Shown here: one piece after another, positions 51,408 through 59,677 of the stretch
How the letters are laid out: every line of letters begins with the position of its first letter
Position numbering within the stretch: position 1 is the first letter of the stretch
From: Mycolicibacterium senegalense
Lineage (GTDB): Bacteria > Actinomycetota > Actinomycetes > Mycobacteriales > Mycobacteriaceae
DNA length: 64,000 bases
NCBI RefSeq assembly: GCF_019645875.1
Contig: NZ_CP081000.1
Location: forward strand, 124,001 to 188,000
Reading direction: 5' to 3'
Translations under genes and position numbers: made by a program
The notes under the pieces: model-generated
The model's input: the letters and a program-made list of their open reading frames with translations, nothing else
Database searches by the model: none
Told to the model about the DNA's origin: nothing

Positions 51408-52176
51408 CGCGGCCGGCGGCCTGAGGATCCGCAATGTCGCGCACCGTTACGGTCGTGGTTCGGACGAGGTGACCGCGCTGGGTCCGGTGGATCTCGACGT
51501 CGATCCCGGATCGTTCGTGGTTCTGGTCGGGGCGTCGGGATGCGGCAAGAGCACGCTACTGCGCCTGATCGCGGGCTTCGAGACCCCGTCCGAGGGCGAG
51601 GTGGAGGTGTCCGGTACCCGCCCGACGCCCGGGGTGACCTCGGGTGTGGTGTTCCAGCAGCCGCGGCTGTTCCCGTGGCGCACGGTCGGCGGCAATGTGG
51701 ACCTGGCGCTCAAATACGCCGGCGTGCCGCGCGAGCGACGAGGCGAGCGACGGGAAGAACTGCTGGAGCGTGTCGGGCTGGAAGGCACCGCCAACCGCCG
51801 GATCTGGGAGATCAGCGGCGGGCAGCAGCAACGCGTCGCGATAGCTCGGGCGCTGGCCGCTGAGACCCCGCTGTTCCTGCTGGACGAGCCGTTCGCGGCA
51901 CTGGACGCGCTGACCCGCGAACGCCTGCAGGAGGATGTCCGTCAGGTGAGTGCGGAGTCCGGTCGCACAACGGTTTTCGTGACGCACAGCGCCGACGAGG
52001 CCGCGTTCCTGGGTTCGCGGATCGTGGTGCTGACGCGCCGGCCCGGCAAGATCGCCCTGGACCTGCCGGTGGAGCTGCCGCGCACCGGCGTCGACGCGCA
52101 CGAACTGCGCCGCTCGCCGGAGTACCTCAAGTTGCGGACAGATGTGAGTGAGGCGGTCAAACTGGCCGCCGCATAG
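51388..52176 (+). CDS. ABC transporter ATP-binding protein (SsuB/TauB-like)
   Basis: 262 aa from ATG 51388, preceded by AAGGGG and overlapping the binding-protein gene by 20 bp. Walker A (VGASGCGKSTLLRLIAG), Q-loop (VVFQQPRLFPWRTVGGN), signature (ISGGQQQRVAIARALA), Walker B (PLFLLDEPFAALDA) and H-loop (TVFVTHSADEAAFLGS) are all intact. It powers the sulfonate-type importer. Stop at 52174-52176, followed by a long palindrome at 52189-52245. Confidence 0.95.
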   Translation: MSSPNSDAAGGLRIRNVAHRYGRGSDEVTALGPVDLDVDPGSFVVLVGASGCGKSTLLRLIAGFETPSEGEVEVSGTRPTPGVTSGVVFQQPRLFPWRTVGGNVDLALKYAGVPRERRGERREELLERVGLEGTANRRIWEISGGQQQRVAIARALAAETPLFLLDEPFAALDALTRERLQEDVRQVSAESGRTTVFVTHSADEAAFLGSRIVVLTRRPGKIALDLPVELPRTGVDAHELRRSPEYLKLRTDVSEAVKLAAA

Positions 52177-52188
52177 CCCTTTTCACGC

Positions 52189-52245
52189 CGAAAGTGACGC
52201 CAGGGTCGTAAACCTCAATGGGTAACGACCCTGGCGTCACTTTCG
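52189..52245. repeat. Long perfect hairpin after the sulfonate ABC operon
   Basis: Two perfectly complementary 21-base arms (52189-52209 and 52225-52245, core AAAGTGACGCCAGGGTCGT) enclose a 15-base loop. There is no T-run. It can act as the operon terminator, but its perfect long stem also resembles a dispersed palindromic element. A genome-wide search would separate the two. Confidence 0.8.
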
Positions 52246-52280
52246 CGTCAGGTCAGGCCGGCGGCCGCGACGATCCCTGA

Positions 52281-52391
52281 TTACACCGGGGGATAGGCGG
52301 GCGGCGGGTAGACCCCGCGCAGACCCCAGGCCAGCCACGGAAAGAAGAAGTCGCTCTCGTCGCTGAGGTCGTAGTCGGGATTCGGATCCAT
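52281..52391 (-). CDS. Predicted 36-aa protein
   Basis: A small frame from ATG 52391 to TAA 52281 encodes MDPNPDYDLSDESDFFFPWL followed by AWGLRGVYPPPAYPPV. It is acidic at the start, then aromatic, then proline-rich: a composition unlike random antisense frames. No convincing ribosome site is visible. It lies in the otherwise empty gap between the ABC operon and the TetR gene. The function is unknown; the call rests on composition alone. Confidence 0.5.
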   Translation of the reverse strand: MDPNPDYDLSDESDFFFPWLAWGLRGVYPPPAYPPV

Positions 52392-52455
52392 GCCCGGAGT
52401 CTAGACGCAGTAGGCCAGGCCGGAACAGGGCCGCGAGCAGAATTGCCTACACTGT

Positions 52456-52471
52456 TCAACCATCTAGTTGA
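52456..52471. promoter_or_regulatory. Candidate TetR operator
   Basis: TCAAC-CATCTA-GTTGA (52456-52471) is a 16-bp hyphenated palindrome 46 bp before the TetR start at 52518, in an AT-richer patch. Its size and place suit autoregulation of the TetR-SDR unit. Confidence 0.5.
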
Positions 52472-52517
52472 TTGATTTCCTGGGCAAGGTCCGGGCGATG
52501 CTGATAGTGAGTGTGCT

Positions 52518-53195
52518 ATGTCATCCGATGCAGAGGGCGGCCGGGGGCGCGGAGGCGCGGCTGCCAACGGGACCTCCCGCCGCGATGAGCTGCTGACTGT
52601 CGCAGCCAAGCTGTTCGCCGCCCGCGGCTATCACGGCACCCGCATGGACGACGTGGCAGAGGCCGTGGGGCTGAACAAGGCCACGGTCTATCACTACTAC
52701 TCGAGCAAGTCGCTGATCCTCTACGACATCTACAAGGGCACCGCGGACTTCACCGTCGAGGCGCTCCATGACGATCCGACTGCCTCGGCGCGGGAGACCA
52801 TCTACAACTTCACCCGGCGATTGCTGGTCGGAATCGCGGGCGACCTGGAGCGGGCGGCCGTGTACTTCCAGGAAGGCCCCTACATTGCCGAGTGGTTCAC
52901 CGAAGAGCAGGTGGCCTACATCCGGCGGGCCGAGACCCAGGTCTACGAGCACGTCCGCGACGTGATCGACCGCGGCATCGCCAGCGGCGAGTTCTACGAC
53001 TGCGACTCCCACGTCCTCGCGCTGGGCTACATCGGCATGACGCTCGGGTCCTATCGCTGGCTGCGGCCGCACGGCCGACGGAGTGCCCAGGAGATCGCTG
53101 TCGAGTTCAGCACGGCGCTGCTGCGCGGGCTGATCCGAGACGAGACGGTCCGCAACGAATCCCCGCTGGGTGTCGAGATCGAAGAGAAGGCCTAG
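52518..53195 (+). CDS. TetR-family transcriptional regulator
   Basis: 225 aa from ATG 52518. A glycine-rich disordered start precedes the helix-turn-helix (MDDVAEAVGLNKATVYHYYS, about residues 42-61). The C-terminal part (RRLLVGIAGDLERAAVYFQE, YEHVRDVIDRGIASGEFYDC) is of the TetR_C type seen in fatty-acid and steroid regulators such as KstR2. The SDR gene starts 3 bp after its stop and is probably co-transcribed and controlled by it. Confidence 0.93.
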   Translation: MSSDAEGGRGRGGAAANGTSRRDELLTVAAKLFAARGYHGTRMDDVAEAVGLNKATVYHYYSSKSLILYDIYKGTADFTVEALHDDPTASARETIYNFTRRLLVGIAGDLERAAVYFQEGPYIAEWFTEEQVAYIRRAETQVYEHVRDVIDRGIASGEFYDCDSHVLALGYIGMTLGSYRWLRPHGRRSAQEIAVEFSTALLRGLIRDETVRNESPLGVEIEEKA

Positions 53196-53198
53196 AAC

Positions 53199-53972
53199 AT
53201 GACTGATCTGTTCCGACTCGACGGCAAGGTCGCCGTCGTCACCGGCGGTGGCCGCGGCATCGGCCTGATGATGGCCCGTGGCCTGCTGCAGGCCGGTGCG
53301 TCCGTGTACATCTCGAGCCGTAAAGAGGCCGAGCTCAACGCCGCGGTAGAGGCGCTGTCTCCGCTCGGGCCCATCTCGGCGGTGCCCGCCGACCTCGGGA
53401 CTGCCGAAGGCGTGGCCGCCCTCACCGCCGCCGTCACCGGGCGCGAGGACGCGATCCACGCGCTGTTCAACAACGCCGGGGCGGCCTGGGGCGCACCGTA
53501 CGACGACTTCCCGGAATCCGGCTTCGACAAGGTCTACGACGTCAATGTCAAAGGCGTGTTCCTGCTGACCCGCGCCCTCACCCCGTTGCTGAATGCCGCT
53601 GCCACCGAGGACGATCCGGCCCGCGTCATCAACACCGGCAGCATCGACGGCATCGTCGCGCCGGGCAAGGGCCGAGACAACTTCTCCTACAGCGCCAGCA
53701 AGGCCGCCGTGCACATGCTGACCAAGCATCTGGCCGGTGAGCTCGCCCCGAAGATCCTGGTCAACGCGATCGCCCCGGGCCTGTTCGAATCTCGGATGAC
53801 CAAGGAGATGCTGCGGGCCGGTTCGGAGGCGGTCGGGTCGGCCCTGCCGCTCGGACGCATCGGCCAGCCCGACGACATCGCCGGCATCTCGGTGTTTCTG
53901 GCCAGCCGGGCCAGCGCCTACATCACGGGCGCGGTCATCCCGGTCGACGGCGGTGTGAGCACCATCAGGTGA
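53199..53972 (+). CDS. Short-chain dehydrogenase/reductase
   Basis: 257 aa. Cofactor motif VAVVTGGGRGIGLMMARGLL, the NNAG motif in LFNNAGAAWGAPYDD, catalytic Ser in VINTGSIDGIVAP, Tyr and Lys in FSYSASKAAVHMLTKHLAGE, and the classical ending YITGAVIPVDGGVSTIR. A classical NAD(P)-dependent oxidoreductase of about 250 aa, likely on a hydroxyl or keto group of a lipid or steroid-type substrate. It directly follows the TetR gene and overlaps the end of the convergent DoxX-like gene by 8 bp. Confidence 0.94.
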   Translation: MTDLFRLDGKVAVVTGGGRGIGLMMARGLLQAGASVYISSRKEAELNAAVEALSPLGPISAVPADLGTAEGVAALTAAVTGREDAIHALFNNAGAAWGAPYDDFPESGFDKVYDVNVKGVFLLTRALTPLLNAAATEDDPARVINTGSIDGIVAPGKGRDNFSYSASKAAVHMLTKHLAGELAPKILVNAIAPGLFESRMTKEMLRAGSEAVGSALPLGRIGQPDDIAGISVFLASRASAYITGAVIPVDGGVSTIR

Positions 53973-54345
53973 CGGGCAGGGTGAACCAGCCCCAGGCCAA
54001 GAACACGAAGACACCGAGATAGACCACATCGCCGGCCATGTAGAGCCACTCGCTGCGGCGGAACCTCGTGGTCGCCGCACCTGCCATGAAGAGCGCCAGG
54101 CCGCAGGCGGCCACCGGGGTCAGTACCGGCGCGATGTGCAATGCCGCGGGTAGCACCAGGCCGATCGCACCGACCAGCTTTATGGTCCCGATCGCCTTGA
54201 GGTGACCGTCACCGAACTCGTCGACCCAGTGTTGGGTGCGGCCCATCGAGCGGTACCGCTCCCGCGACATCAACAGCATGGTGGTCCCGCCCGCGGCATA
54301 GGCCGCAGCGGCGACGATGGTGATGATCCACAGGGTGGTGTGCAT
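53965..54345 (-). CDS. DoxX-like membrane protein
   Basis: 126 aa with four hydrophobic segments (TLWIITIVAAAAYAAGGTTM, IKLVGAIGLVLPAALHIAPV, VAACGLALFMAGAATTRFRR, YMAGDVVYLGVFVFLAWGWF), matching the DoxX_2 group. The conserved DGHLKAIGTIKLVGAIGL region is typical. It is divergent from the ECF41-type sigma factor across 80 bp; DoxX-like genes are common targets of ECF41 sigma factors, so it is likely controlled by that sigma factor. Confidence 0.88.
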   Translation of the reverse strand: MHTTLWIITIVAAAAYAAGGTTMLLMSRERYRSMGRTQHWVDEFGDGHLKAIGTIKLVGAIGLVLPAALHIAPVLTPVAACGLALFMAGAATTRFRRSEWLYMAGDVVYLGVFVFLAWGWFTLPVT

Positions 54346-54425
54346 TCCTGGCTCCGTTTCGTGGTTACGTCGAGCCCTGCCGACTCGTCACTCTCATGAC
54401 GGATCCGCGCGAGGAGAGGTAACCG

Positions 54426-55310
54426 ATGACTCCCGAGACATCACTGGCTGCGACGTTCGAGCAAGAGCGCCCACGGCTGCTCGCGGTGGCCCACCGCGTT
54501 CTCGGGTCCCGGGCCGACGCCGAGGACGCGGTCCAGGAAGCATGGTTACGCCTGTCGCGTCAGGACGCGGACTCGATCGAGAACGTCGCCGGATGGCTGA
54601 CGACGGTGGTGGGCCGCATCTGTATCGACACGTTGCGGTCGCGCAGCAGCCGCGCCGAGGTGACTCCCGGCGCCGACATCCCGGAGCTCGTCGTCACCGA
54701 GGACGTCGATTCCCCGGAGGACGCTGCGGTGCTCGCCGACTCGGTCGGCCTGGCGATGCTCGTGGTGCTGGGATCGCTGCGCCCGGACGAGCGGCTGGCG
54801 TTCGTCCTGCACGACATGTTCGCGGTGCCGTTCGCCGAGATCGGGCAGATCCTCGACAGGTCGAGCGACGCCGTCAAGATGATGGCCAGCCGAGCGCGCC
54901 GCAAAGTGCAGGACGTGCCGCCGCCCACCGCGGACCGCCGTCGCAAGCAGGAACAGCGTGAGGTGGTCGACGCCTTTCTGGCTGCCGCCCGTGACGGCGA
55001 CTTCGATGCACTGCTGCGCGTACTGGATCCCGACGTCACCTGGCAGCGGTTCACTGCCACCGGCGTGACCGTCGGGACCGGGTCGGAGGCGATCGTCGCC
55101 GCGGTTCGCCGCGGCCAGGGCACTCGCGTGGTGGCCCGGCGCGTGGCGGTGAACGGCGAGCCGGGCATCCTGGCGTGGGGGCCCACCGGTCGCCCGGTCG
55201 GCGTGATGGCGTGCACCGTCGACCGAGGCCGGCTGGTCGGGATCGTGTCGATCCTCGATCCGCGACGGCTGGCCCGGATGTCGCTGCCGGAGCCGCCCGC
55301 TGCCGATTAG
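54426..55310 (+). CDS. ECF41-type RNA polymerase sigma factor with SnoaL-like C-terminal domain (SigJ-like)
   Basis: 294 aa. Sigma region 2 (LLAVAHRVLGSRADAEDAVQ, EAWLRLSRQ and the signature GWLTTVVGRICIDTLRSR) and region 4 (VVLGSLRPDERLAFVLHDMF, VPFAEIGQILDRSSDAVKMM) occupy the first 165 residues. The rest is a SnoaL/NTF2-like domain (EVVDAFLAAARDGDFDALLR, VLDPDVTWQR), the hallmark of ECF41 sigma factors, which use it as a built-in regulator instead of a separate anti-sigma. GAGGAGAGG is placed before ATG 54426. Divergent from a DoxX-like gene. Confidence 0.95.
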   Translation: MTPETSLAATFEQERPRLLAVAHRVLGSRADAEDAVQEAWLRLSRQDADSIENVAGWLTTVVGRICIDTLRSRSSRAEVTPGADIPELVVTEDVDSPEDAAVLADSVGLAMLVVLGSLRPDERLAFVLHDMFAVPFAEIGQILDRSSDAVKMMASRARRKVQDVPPPTADRRRKQEQREVVDAFLAAARDGDFDALLRVLDPDVTWQRFTATGVTVGTGSEAIVAAVRRGQGTRVVARRVAVNGEPGILAWGPTGRPVGVMACTVDRGRLVGIVSILDPRRLARMSLPEPPAAD

Positions 55311-55319
55311 CCTGGCCGC

Positions 55320-57032
55320 ATGAAGTCGACGATCCTCTCGCGCCGAGACCTGGATTTCCTGCTCTACGAGTGGCTCGATGTCGAAAAGCTCACGACGCTG
55401 GACCGGTTCGGCGAGCACTCCCGCGACACGTTCGACGGGGTGCTGGATCTGTGCGAGCAACTCGCCACCCGCTACTTCGCTCCACACAACAAGCTCAGCG
55501 ACGCGAACGAGCCGTCGTTCGACGGGCAGGCCGTGACGCTGATCCCCGAGGTGAAAGAGGCGTGGGACGCATTTGCGGCGGCCGATCTGATCGCGATGGG
55601 GATGGACGCCGAGCTCGGTGGTGCGCAACTGCCGGCCACCGTCGCACAGGCCGCCTTCGCGTGGATCTCCGCGGCCAACGTGTCGACCTCGGGCTATCTG
55701 ATGCTGACCATCGCCAACGCCAACGTGCTGGCCCGATTCGGCACTCCTGAGCAGATCGAACAGTTCGTCAAACCGATGCTGGCGGGCCGCTTGTCGGGCA
55801 CGATGGCGCTGTCGGAGACCCAGGCCGGGTCGTCGCTGGCCGACATCACCACCCGCGCCGAACCGCAGGCCGACGGCAGCTACCGGCTGTTCGGTTCGAA
55901 GATGTGGATCTCCGGGGCCGAGCACGAGATGACCGAGAACATCGTCAACCTGGTGCTGGCCAAGATCCCGGGCGGCCCCGCGGGCACCAAGGGCATCTCG
56001 CTGTTCATCGTGCCGAAGTTCCTGGCCGACGGTACCCGCAACGGCGTGGCGATCTCGGGGCTGAATCACAAGATGGGGCAACGCGGTATCACCAACACCG
56101 TGCTCAACTTCGACGGCGCGGTCGGCTACCTGGTCGGCGAGCCCCACCGAGGCATCGTCTACATGTTCCACATGATGAACGAGGCCCGCCTGGGCGTCGG
56201 AATGGGCGCTGTCGCGCTCGGCTATACCGGCTACCTCAAGTCCCTGGAGTACGCGCGGGAGCGCCCGCAGGGCCGGCCGCTGGGCGTCAAAGACCCGTCG
56301 ACCCCACAGGTGCCCATCATCGAACATGCCGATGTCAAACGAATGCTGTTGGCGCAGAAGGCCTATGTCGAGGGAGGGTTGGCGCTGGCACTGTACTGTG
56401 CCAAGCTGGTCGACACCGATGAGCAGGCGGTGCTCGACATCCTCACCCCCATCGCCAAGAGCTGGCCGTCCCAATGGTGCCTCGAGGCCAACAACCTGGC
56501 GATCCAGGTGCACGGCGGCTACGGATACACCCGCGAGTACGACGTCGAGCAGCACTACCGCGACAACCGGCTGAATCCGATCCACGAGGGCACCCACGGT
56601 ATCCAGAGCCTGGACCTGTTGGGACGCAAGGTGACCCAGCACGGTGGGGCCGGCCTGGCGGCGCTGGGGGAGCGCATCGCGGTGACGGTGGCTGCCGCCC
56701 GCAGCGGCTCCGTGCCTGAACTGGCGGACCAACTCGACGCTGCCTGGCAGCGCCTCGTCGCAGTGACAGCAGGGATGTTCGCCTCGGGCGACGTCGAGGC
56801 CGCGATGGCCAACAGCGCGGTGTACCTGGAGGCGTTCGGTCACATCGTGGTGGCCTGGATCTGGCTGGAGCAGGTGCTGGCCGCCGAGGGGCAGACCGGG
56901 GATTTCTACGACGGCAAGCGGCAGGCTGCGCGCTACTTCTTCCGCTATGAGTTGCCCAGGACCGCACCGCAATTGGACCTGCTGGAGAGTCTGGACCGCA
57001 CCACGCTGGAGATGCGCGACGCTTGGTTCTAA
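55320..57032 (+). CDS. Large acyl-CoA dehydrogenase with C-terminal extension
   Basis: 570 aa, longer than the usual 380-420, with the N-terminal extension and C-terminal domain seen in the DUF5/AcylCoA_dehyd_C group (PF12806-like). Core motifs: GTMALSETQAGSSLADITTR, FGSKMWISGAEHEMTENIVN, GRPLGVKDPSTPQVPIIEHA, IQVHGGYGYTREYDVEQHYR and NPIHEGTHGIQSLDLLGRK (Glu as catalytic base). The C-terminal helical domain runs from about residue 450 (GERIAVTVAAARSGSVPELA). FAD-dependent desaturation of a longer or modified acyl-CoA. It starts 9 bp after the sigma factor stop and ends four bases inside the convergent alcohol dehydrogenase gene. Confidence 0.94.
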   Translation: MKSTILSRRDLDFLLYEWLDVEKLTTLDRFGEHSRDTFDGVLDLCEQLATRYFAPHNKLSDANEPSFDGQAVTLIPEVKEAWDAFAAADLIAMGMDAELGGAQLPATVAQAAFAWISAANVSTSGYLMLTIANANVLARFGTPEQIEQFVKPMLAGRLSGTMALSETQAGSSLADITTRAEPQADGSYRLFGSKMWISGAEHEMTENIVNLVLAKIPGGPAGTKGISLFIVPKFLADGTRNGVAISGLNHKMGQRGITNTVLNFDGAVGYLVGEPHRGIVYMFHMMNEARLGVGMGAVALGYTGYLKSLEYARERPQGRPLGVKDPSTPQVPIIEHADVKRMLLAQKAYVEGGLALALYCAKLVDTDEQAVLDILTPIAKSWPSQWCLEANNLAIQVHGGYGYTREYDVEQHYRDNRLNPIHEGTHGIQSLDLLGRKVTQHGGAGLAALGERIAVTVAAARSGSVPELADQLDAAWQRLVAVTAGMFASGDVEAAMANSAVYLEAFGHIVVAWIWLEQVLAAEGQTGDFYDGKRQAARYFFRYELPRTAPQLDLLESLDRTTLEMRDAWF

Positions 57033-58120
57033 TCGAACTCGATGATCTGACGTACGGCCCGGCCCTCGGCGAGCGCGTCCATGCCGGCGTTGATCTGATC
57101 GAGTGCGATCGTGTCGGATACCAGTGATTCCACCGGCAGTTTCCCGGCCCGCCATAGTTCGACGAACCGCGGGATGTCGCGCGACGGCACCGCCGATCCG
57201 AGATAGCTGCCGATCAGCGACCGGCCCTCGGCGACGAAGCCCAACGGGGACACCGAGATTCGCGCATCCGGACGCGGAAGGCCCACGGTGATGGTGCGCC
57301 CGCCGGGCCCGGTGAGCGCGATGGAGGTTTCCAGCGCGGCGGGATGACCGGCGGCTTCGATGACGACGTCGGCCTTGAGGCCGTCGGCCTGCTCGGGGGT
57401 GTAAGTCTCGTGCACACCGAGTTCGCGGGCCTTGGCGAGTTTGTCGGGAAGCTGGTCGACGCCGACGACGCGCACGTCGTCGTGGGCGAGCGCGGTCAGC
57501 GCAGCGGCCATTCCGACCCCGCCGAGACCGACGACCGCGACAGTCTGCCCGGGCCGCGGTGTGCCCACGTTGAGCACGGCGCCGCCGCCGGTGAGCACCG
57601 CACAGCCCAACAGCGAGGCCACCACGGCGGGAACGTCGTCAGGCACCGGCACCACCGAGCGACGGTCGACGACAGCGTGCGTGGCGAATCCGGACACCCC
57701 GAGGTGGTGGAACACGGGTTGACCGTCGCGGGTCAGCCGGATGTCGCCGTTCATCAACGTGCCGGCACCGTTGGCGGCCGACCCGGGGCCGCACGGTGTC
57801 AGGCCGTCGGTGGCACACGCGGGGCAGTTCCCGCAGCGGGGCAGGAATGTCATCACCACGCGTTGGCCCACCGGCAGATCGCTGTCGGTGGCTTCGACGA
57901 TTCCGGCGGCCTCATGGCCCAGCAGCATCGGGACCGGGCGTACCCGGTTGCCGTCGACCACGGACAGGTCCGAGTGACACAGCCCGGCGGCCTCGATACG
58001 CACCAGGAGTTCGCCGGGGCCGGGTTCGGCGAGATCGAGGTCGCTGACCCGGATGGGTTGGGATGAGGCGTACGGGCGGGACAGGCCGATGTGCTCGAGG
58101 ACGGCTCCGCGGATCTTCAT
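57029..58120 (-). CDS. adhE1: Zinc-containing alcohol dehydrogenase (Rv0162c/AdhE1-like)
   Basis: 363 aa from ATG 58120. Catalytic zinc ligands Cys in AAGLCHSDLSVVDG and His-Glu in LLGHEAAGIVEATD; the structural zinc lobe has CGNCPACATDGLTPC (four Cys, one in the spaced last position). NAD-binding motif VAVVGLGGVGMAAALTALAH and the acidic residue in VVGVDQLPDK. It matches recalled M. tuberculosis Rv0162c and sits divergent from the Rv0163-like gene, as there. It oxidises or reduces an alcohol/aldehyde; the physiological substrate is unknown, though nearby mce1 genes point to lipids. Confidence 0.94.
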   Translation of the reverse strand: MKIRGAVLEHIGLSRPYASSQPIRVSDLDLAEPGPGELLVRIEAAGLCHSDLSVVDGNRVRPVPMLLGHEAAGIVEATDSDLPVGQRVVMTFLPRCGNCPACATDGLTPCGPGSAANGAGTLMNGDIRLTRDGQPVFHHLGVSGFATHAVVDRRSVVPVPDDVPAVVASLLGCAVLTGGGAVLNVGTPRPGQTVAVVGLGGVGMAAALTALAHDDVRVVGVDQLPDKLAKARELGVHETYTPEQADGLKADVVIEAAGHPAALETSIALTGPGGRTITVGLPRPDARISVSPLGFVAEGRSLIGSYLGSAVPSRDIPRFVELWRAGKLPVESLVSDTIALDQINAGMDALAEGRAVRQIIEFD

Positions 58121-58147
58121 GGCGACCAGCCTGTCAGACTTCCTTGA

Positions 58148-58612
58148 ATGACCGACGGAGCTGAATTGACCCGCGCAGACTTTCCGCTGCACTGGCCGGT
58201 CCTGACCCGATGGACCGACAACGACATGTTCGGCCATCTCAACAACGCGGTGTACTACGAGCTGTTCGACACGGCGATCAATGCGTGGATCAACACCAAT
58301 TGCGACGTCGATCCGGTCACCGCGCCGTGGCTCGGTGTGGTCGCCGAATCGGGCTGCCGCTACTTCGCGGAGCTGAAGTTTCCGGACCCGTTGGTGGTCG
58401 GACTGTCGGTGGCCCGGCTGGGGAACAGCAGCGTCACCTATCGGCTCGGGTTGTTCGAGCCGGACGGCCCGGTCGCGGCGGTCGGTCACTGGGTGCACGT
58501 GTACGTCGACCGGACCACGCGCCGGCCGGTACCGATTCCCGACGTGATCCGCGAGCTGCTGCAGTCGATATGCTCGCCGGATGCCACTCGTGAGCAAGAC
58601 CGTCGAGGTTGA
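58148..58612 (+). CDS. Hot-dog-fold thioesterase (Rv0163-like)
   Basis: 154 aa. The 4-hydroxybenzoyl-CoA-type thioesterase pattern is clear: FPLHWPVLTRWTDNDMFGHL, followed by NNAVYYELFDTAINAWI, with Asp near the N-terminal end of the long helix. FPDPLVVGLSVARLGNSSVT and YRLGLFEPDGPVAAVGHWVH form the sheet. It probably hydrolyses an acyl-CoA. It overlaps the next gene by 32 bp in a different frame, so they are coupled, and is divergent from the alcohol dehydrogenase gene across 27 bp. Confidence 0.93.
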   Translation: MTDGAELTRADFPLHWPVLTRWTDNDMFGHLNNAVYYELFDTAINAWINTNCDVDPVTAPWLGVVAESGCRYFAELKFPDPLVVGLSVARLGNSSVTYRLGLFEPDGPVAAVGHWVHVYVDRTTRRPVPIPDVIRELLQSICSPDATREQDRRG

Positions 58613-59021
58613 TGCCCCTGCCGAGAAGATCATGGCGATCGTCGGTGATTTCGAGGCCTATCCGCAGTGGAACCCCGAGATCAAGGGCTGTTGGATTTTG
58701 GCCCGCTACAACGACGGCCGGCCCAGCCAGTTGCGGCTCGACGTCGAGATCCAGGGTCAGTCCGGCGTCTTCATCAACGCGGTTTACTACCCCGCGGACA
58801 ACCAGATCTACACCGTGCTGCAACAGGGCGACCACTTCACCAAGCAGGAGCAGAGGTTCTCGGTTGTCCCCCTGGGGCCGGACAACACGCTGCTTCAGGT
58901 CGATCTCGAGGTCGAGGTCAAGCTTCCGGTCCCGGCCATGATGGTCAAGAAGCTCATCGGCGACACCCTGGACCACCTGGCCAACGCCCTCGTCGGCAGG
59001 GTGCAGCAGCTGTCCGCTTAG
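58581..59021 (+). CDS. SRPBCC-family protein (TB18.5/Rv0164-like)
   Basis: 146 aa from ATG 58581 (MPLVSKTVEVDAPAEKIMAI); GTG 58590 is possible. It has the START/Bet v1-like pattern: DFEAYPQWNPEIKGCWILAR, a strand series (GRPSQLRLDVEIQGQSGVFI, IYTVLQQGDHFTKQEQRFSV) and a long C-terminal helix (PAMMVKKLIGDTLDHLANAL). This matches the mycobacterial TB18.5 antigen family, a hydrophobic-ligand-binding fold without assigned ligand. It overlaps the thioesterase gene and ends four bases inside the small convergent gene. Confidence 0.95.
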   Translation: MPLVSKTVEVDAPAEKIMAIVGDFEAYPQWNPEIKGCWILARYNDGRPSQLRLDVEIQGQSGVFINAVYYPADNQIYTVLQQGDHFTKQEQRFSVVPLGPDNTLLQVDLEVEVKLPVPAMMVKKLIGDTLDHLANALVGRVQQLSA

Positions 59022-59320
59022 GCCGCGCGGTCGGCGGCGGCCGCACGCAGTTCCAGTACGCGGTTGCGGATGCGGTACTCGGTGGCCCGCGGCATTTGAG
59101 CCGGGCGGTAGCGGCCATGCCGGACCCGCTGGACGCGGCCGTGGCTCATCTCCCACCGCAACGCGTCGGAGATCGCCTTCGACGGGCGCCCGCGGGTTGT
59201 AAATCCCTGGTCCTCGAGCGCGTCGACCAGATCCGCGACTGATTGTGGACCATATTGCAGCAGTTGCATGGTCAGCACGTAGCGGAGATTGGTGCCCCGC
59301 AACAGGAGTTTGTCCGCCAT
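59018..59320 (-). CDS. Small predicted wHTH-like protein of unknown function
   Basis: 100 aa from ATG 59320 (MADKLLLRGTNLRYVLTMQL). A short first stretch is followed by SVADLVDALEDQGFTTRGRP and SKAISDALRWEMSHGRVQRV, then RHGRYRPAQMPRATEYRIRN. The pattern of helix, helix, then a basic wing (SHGRVQRVRHGRYRP) resembles a small winged-helix DNA-binding domain, but the family was not identified. Longer starts reach into the repeat-bearing region and are unlikely. It sits between the TB18.5 gene and the 292-bp inverted-repeat element. Confidence 0.7.
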   Translation of the reverse strand: MADKLLLRGTNLRYVLTMQLLQYGPQSVADLVDALEDQGFTTRGRPSKAISDALRWEMSHGRVQRVRHGRYRPAQMPRATEYRIRNRVLELRAAAADRAA

Positions 59321-59385
59321 GGCGTCACGGTGCCAAAAGGCTCTGACATTCACCCTGGTCACACAGTTTGTCTGGGTACTCGATC

Positions 59386-59677
59386 TGCCCGCCTGCGAGC
59401 GACAATCCCGCGACAATCGCCTCACGGGCATCGCCAGCATCGTCTACCTCAGGTGAATTCTGAACTTCTGCCACTTCAAGCCACCCAGCCTCAGCTGTAA
59501 CGGATTTGGGATTGCCCACCTATGCGCGACAGAGTCGCTAATAGGCGGGCGAGAAACGATTGGGGTCTACGAGGTTCAAGGTGCACAAGTGGCGAGATGC
59601 CGTAGCGACAACGGTGCAGAAGGGGCCGCCGATGTCAGTGTTGCGATTGTCGCGGGATTGTCGCTGACAGGCGGGCA
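59386..59677. repeat. 292-bp element bounded by 35-bp inverted repeats (MITE-like)
   Basis: Left end 59386-59420 and right end 59643-59677 are inverted copies of a 35-bp sequence (TGCCCGCCTG-NN-AGC then GACAATCCCGCGACAATCGC) matching at 33 of 35 positions. The repeat itself contains two direct GCGACAAT units. A partial third copy, GTCGCT-N3-AGGCGGGC, lies at 59534-59550. The 222-bp interior codes for nothing recognisable (a weak 64-aa frame exists on the minus strand). It occupies most of the 416-bp gene-free stretch 59321-59736 and looks like a non-autonomous element or a recombination site cluster. Confidence 0.75.

Noticed and set aside
54346..54425. ECF41 promoter consensus in the sigma-doxX gap
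   Set aside because: TGTCACA-like and CGTC-like pieces occur but not with the expected spacing on either strand.
54546..57155. Minus-strand 869-codon open frame opposite the sigma factor and acyl-CoA dehydrogenase
   Set aside because: Mirror frame of two well-supported plus-strand genes; Arg/His/Gln-rich translation without domains.
59325..59519. 64-aa minus-strand frame inside the inverted-repeat element
   Set aside because: Plausible composition but no ribosome site or recognised family, and it lies over the repeat end; not supported enough to call.
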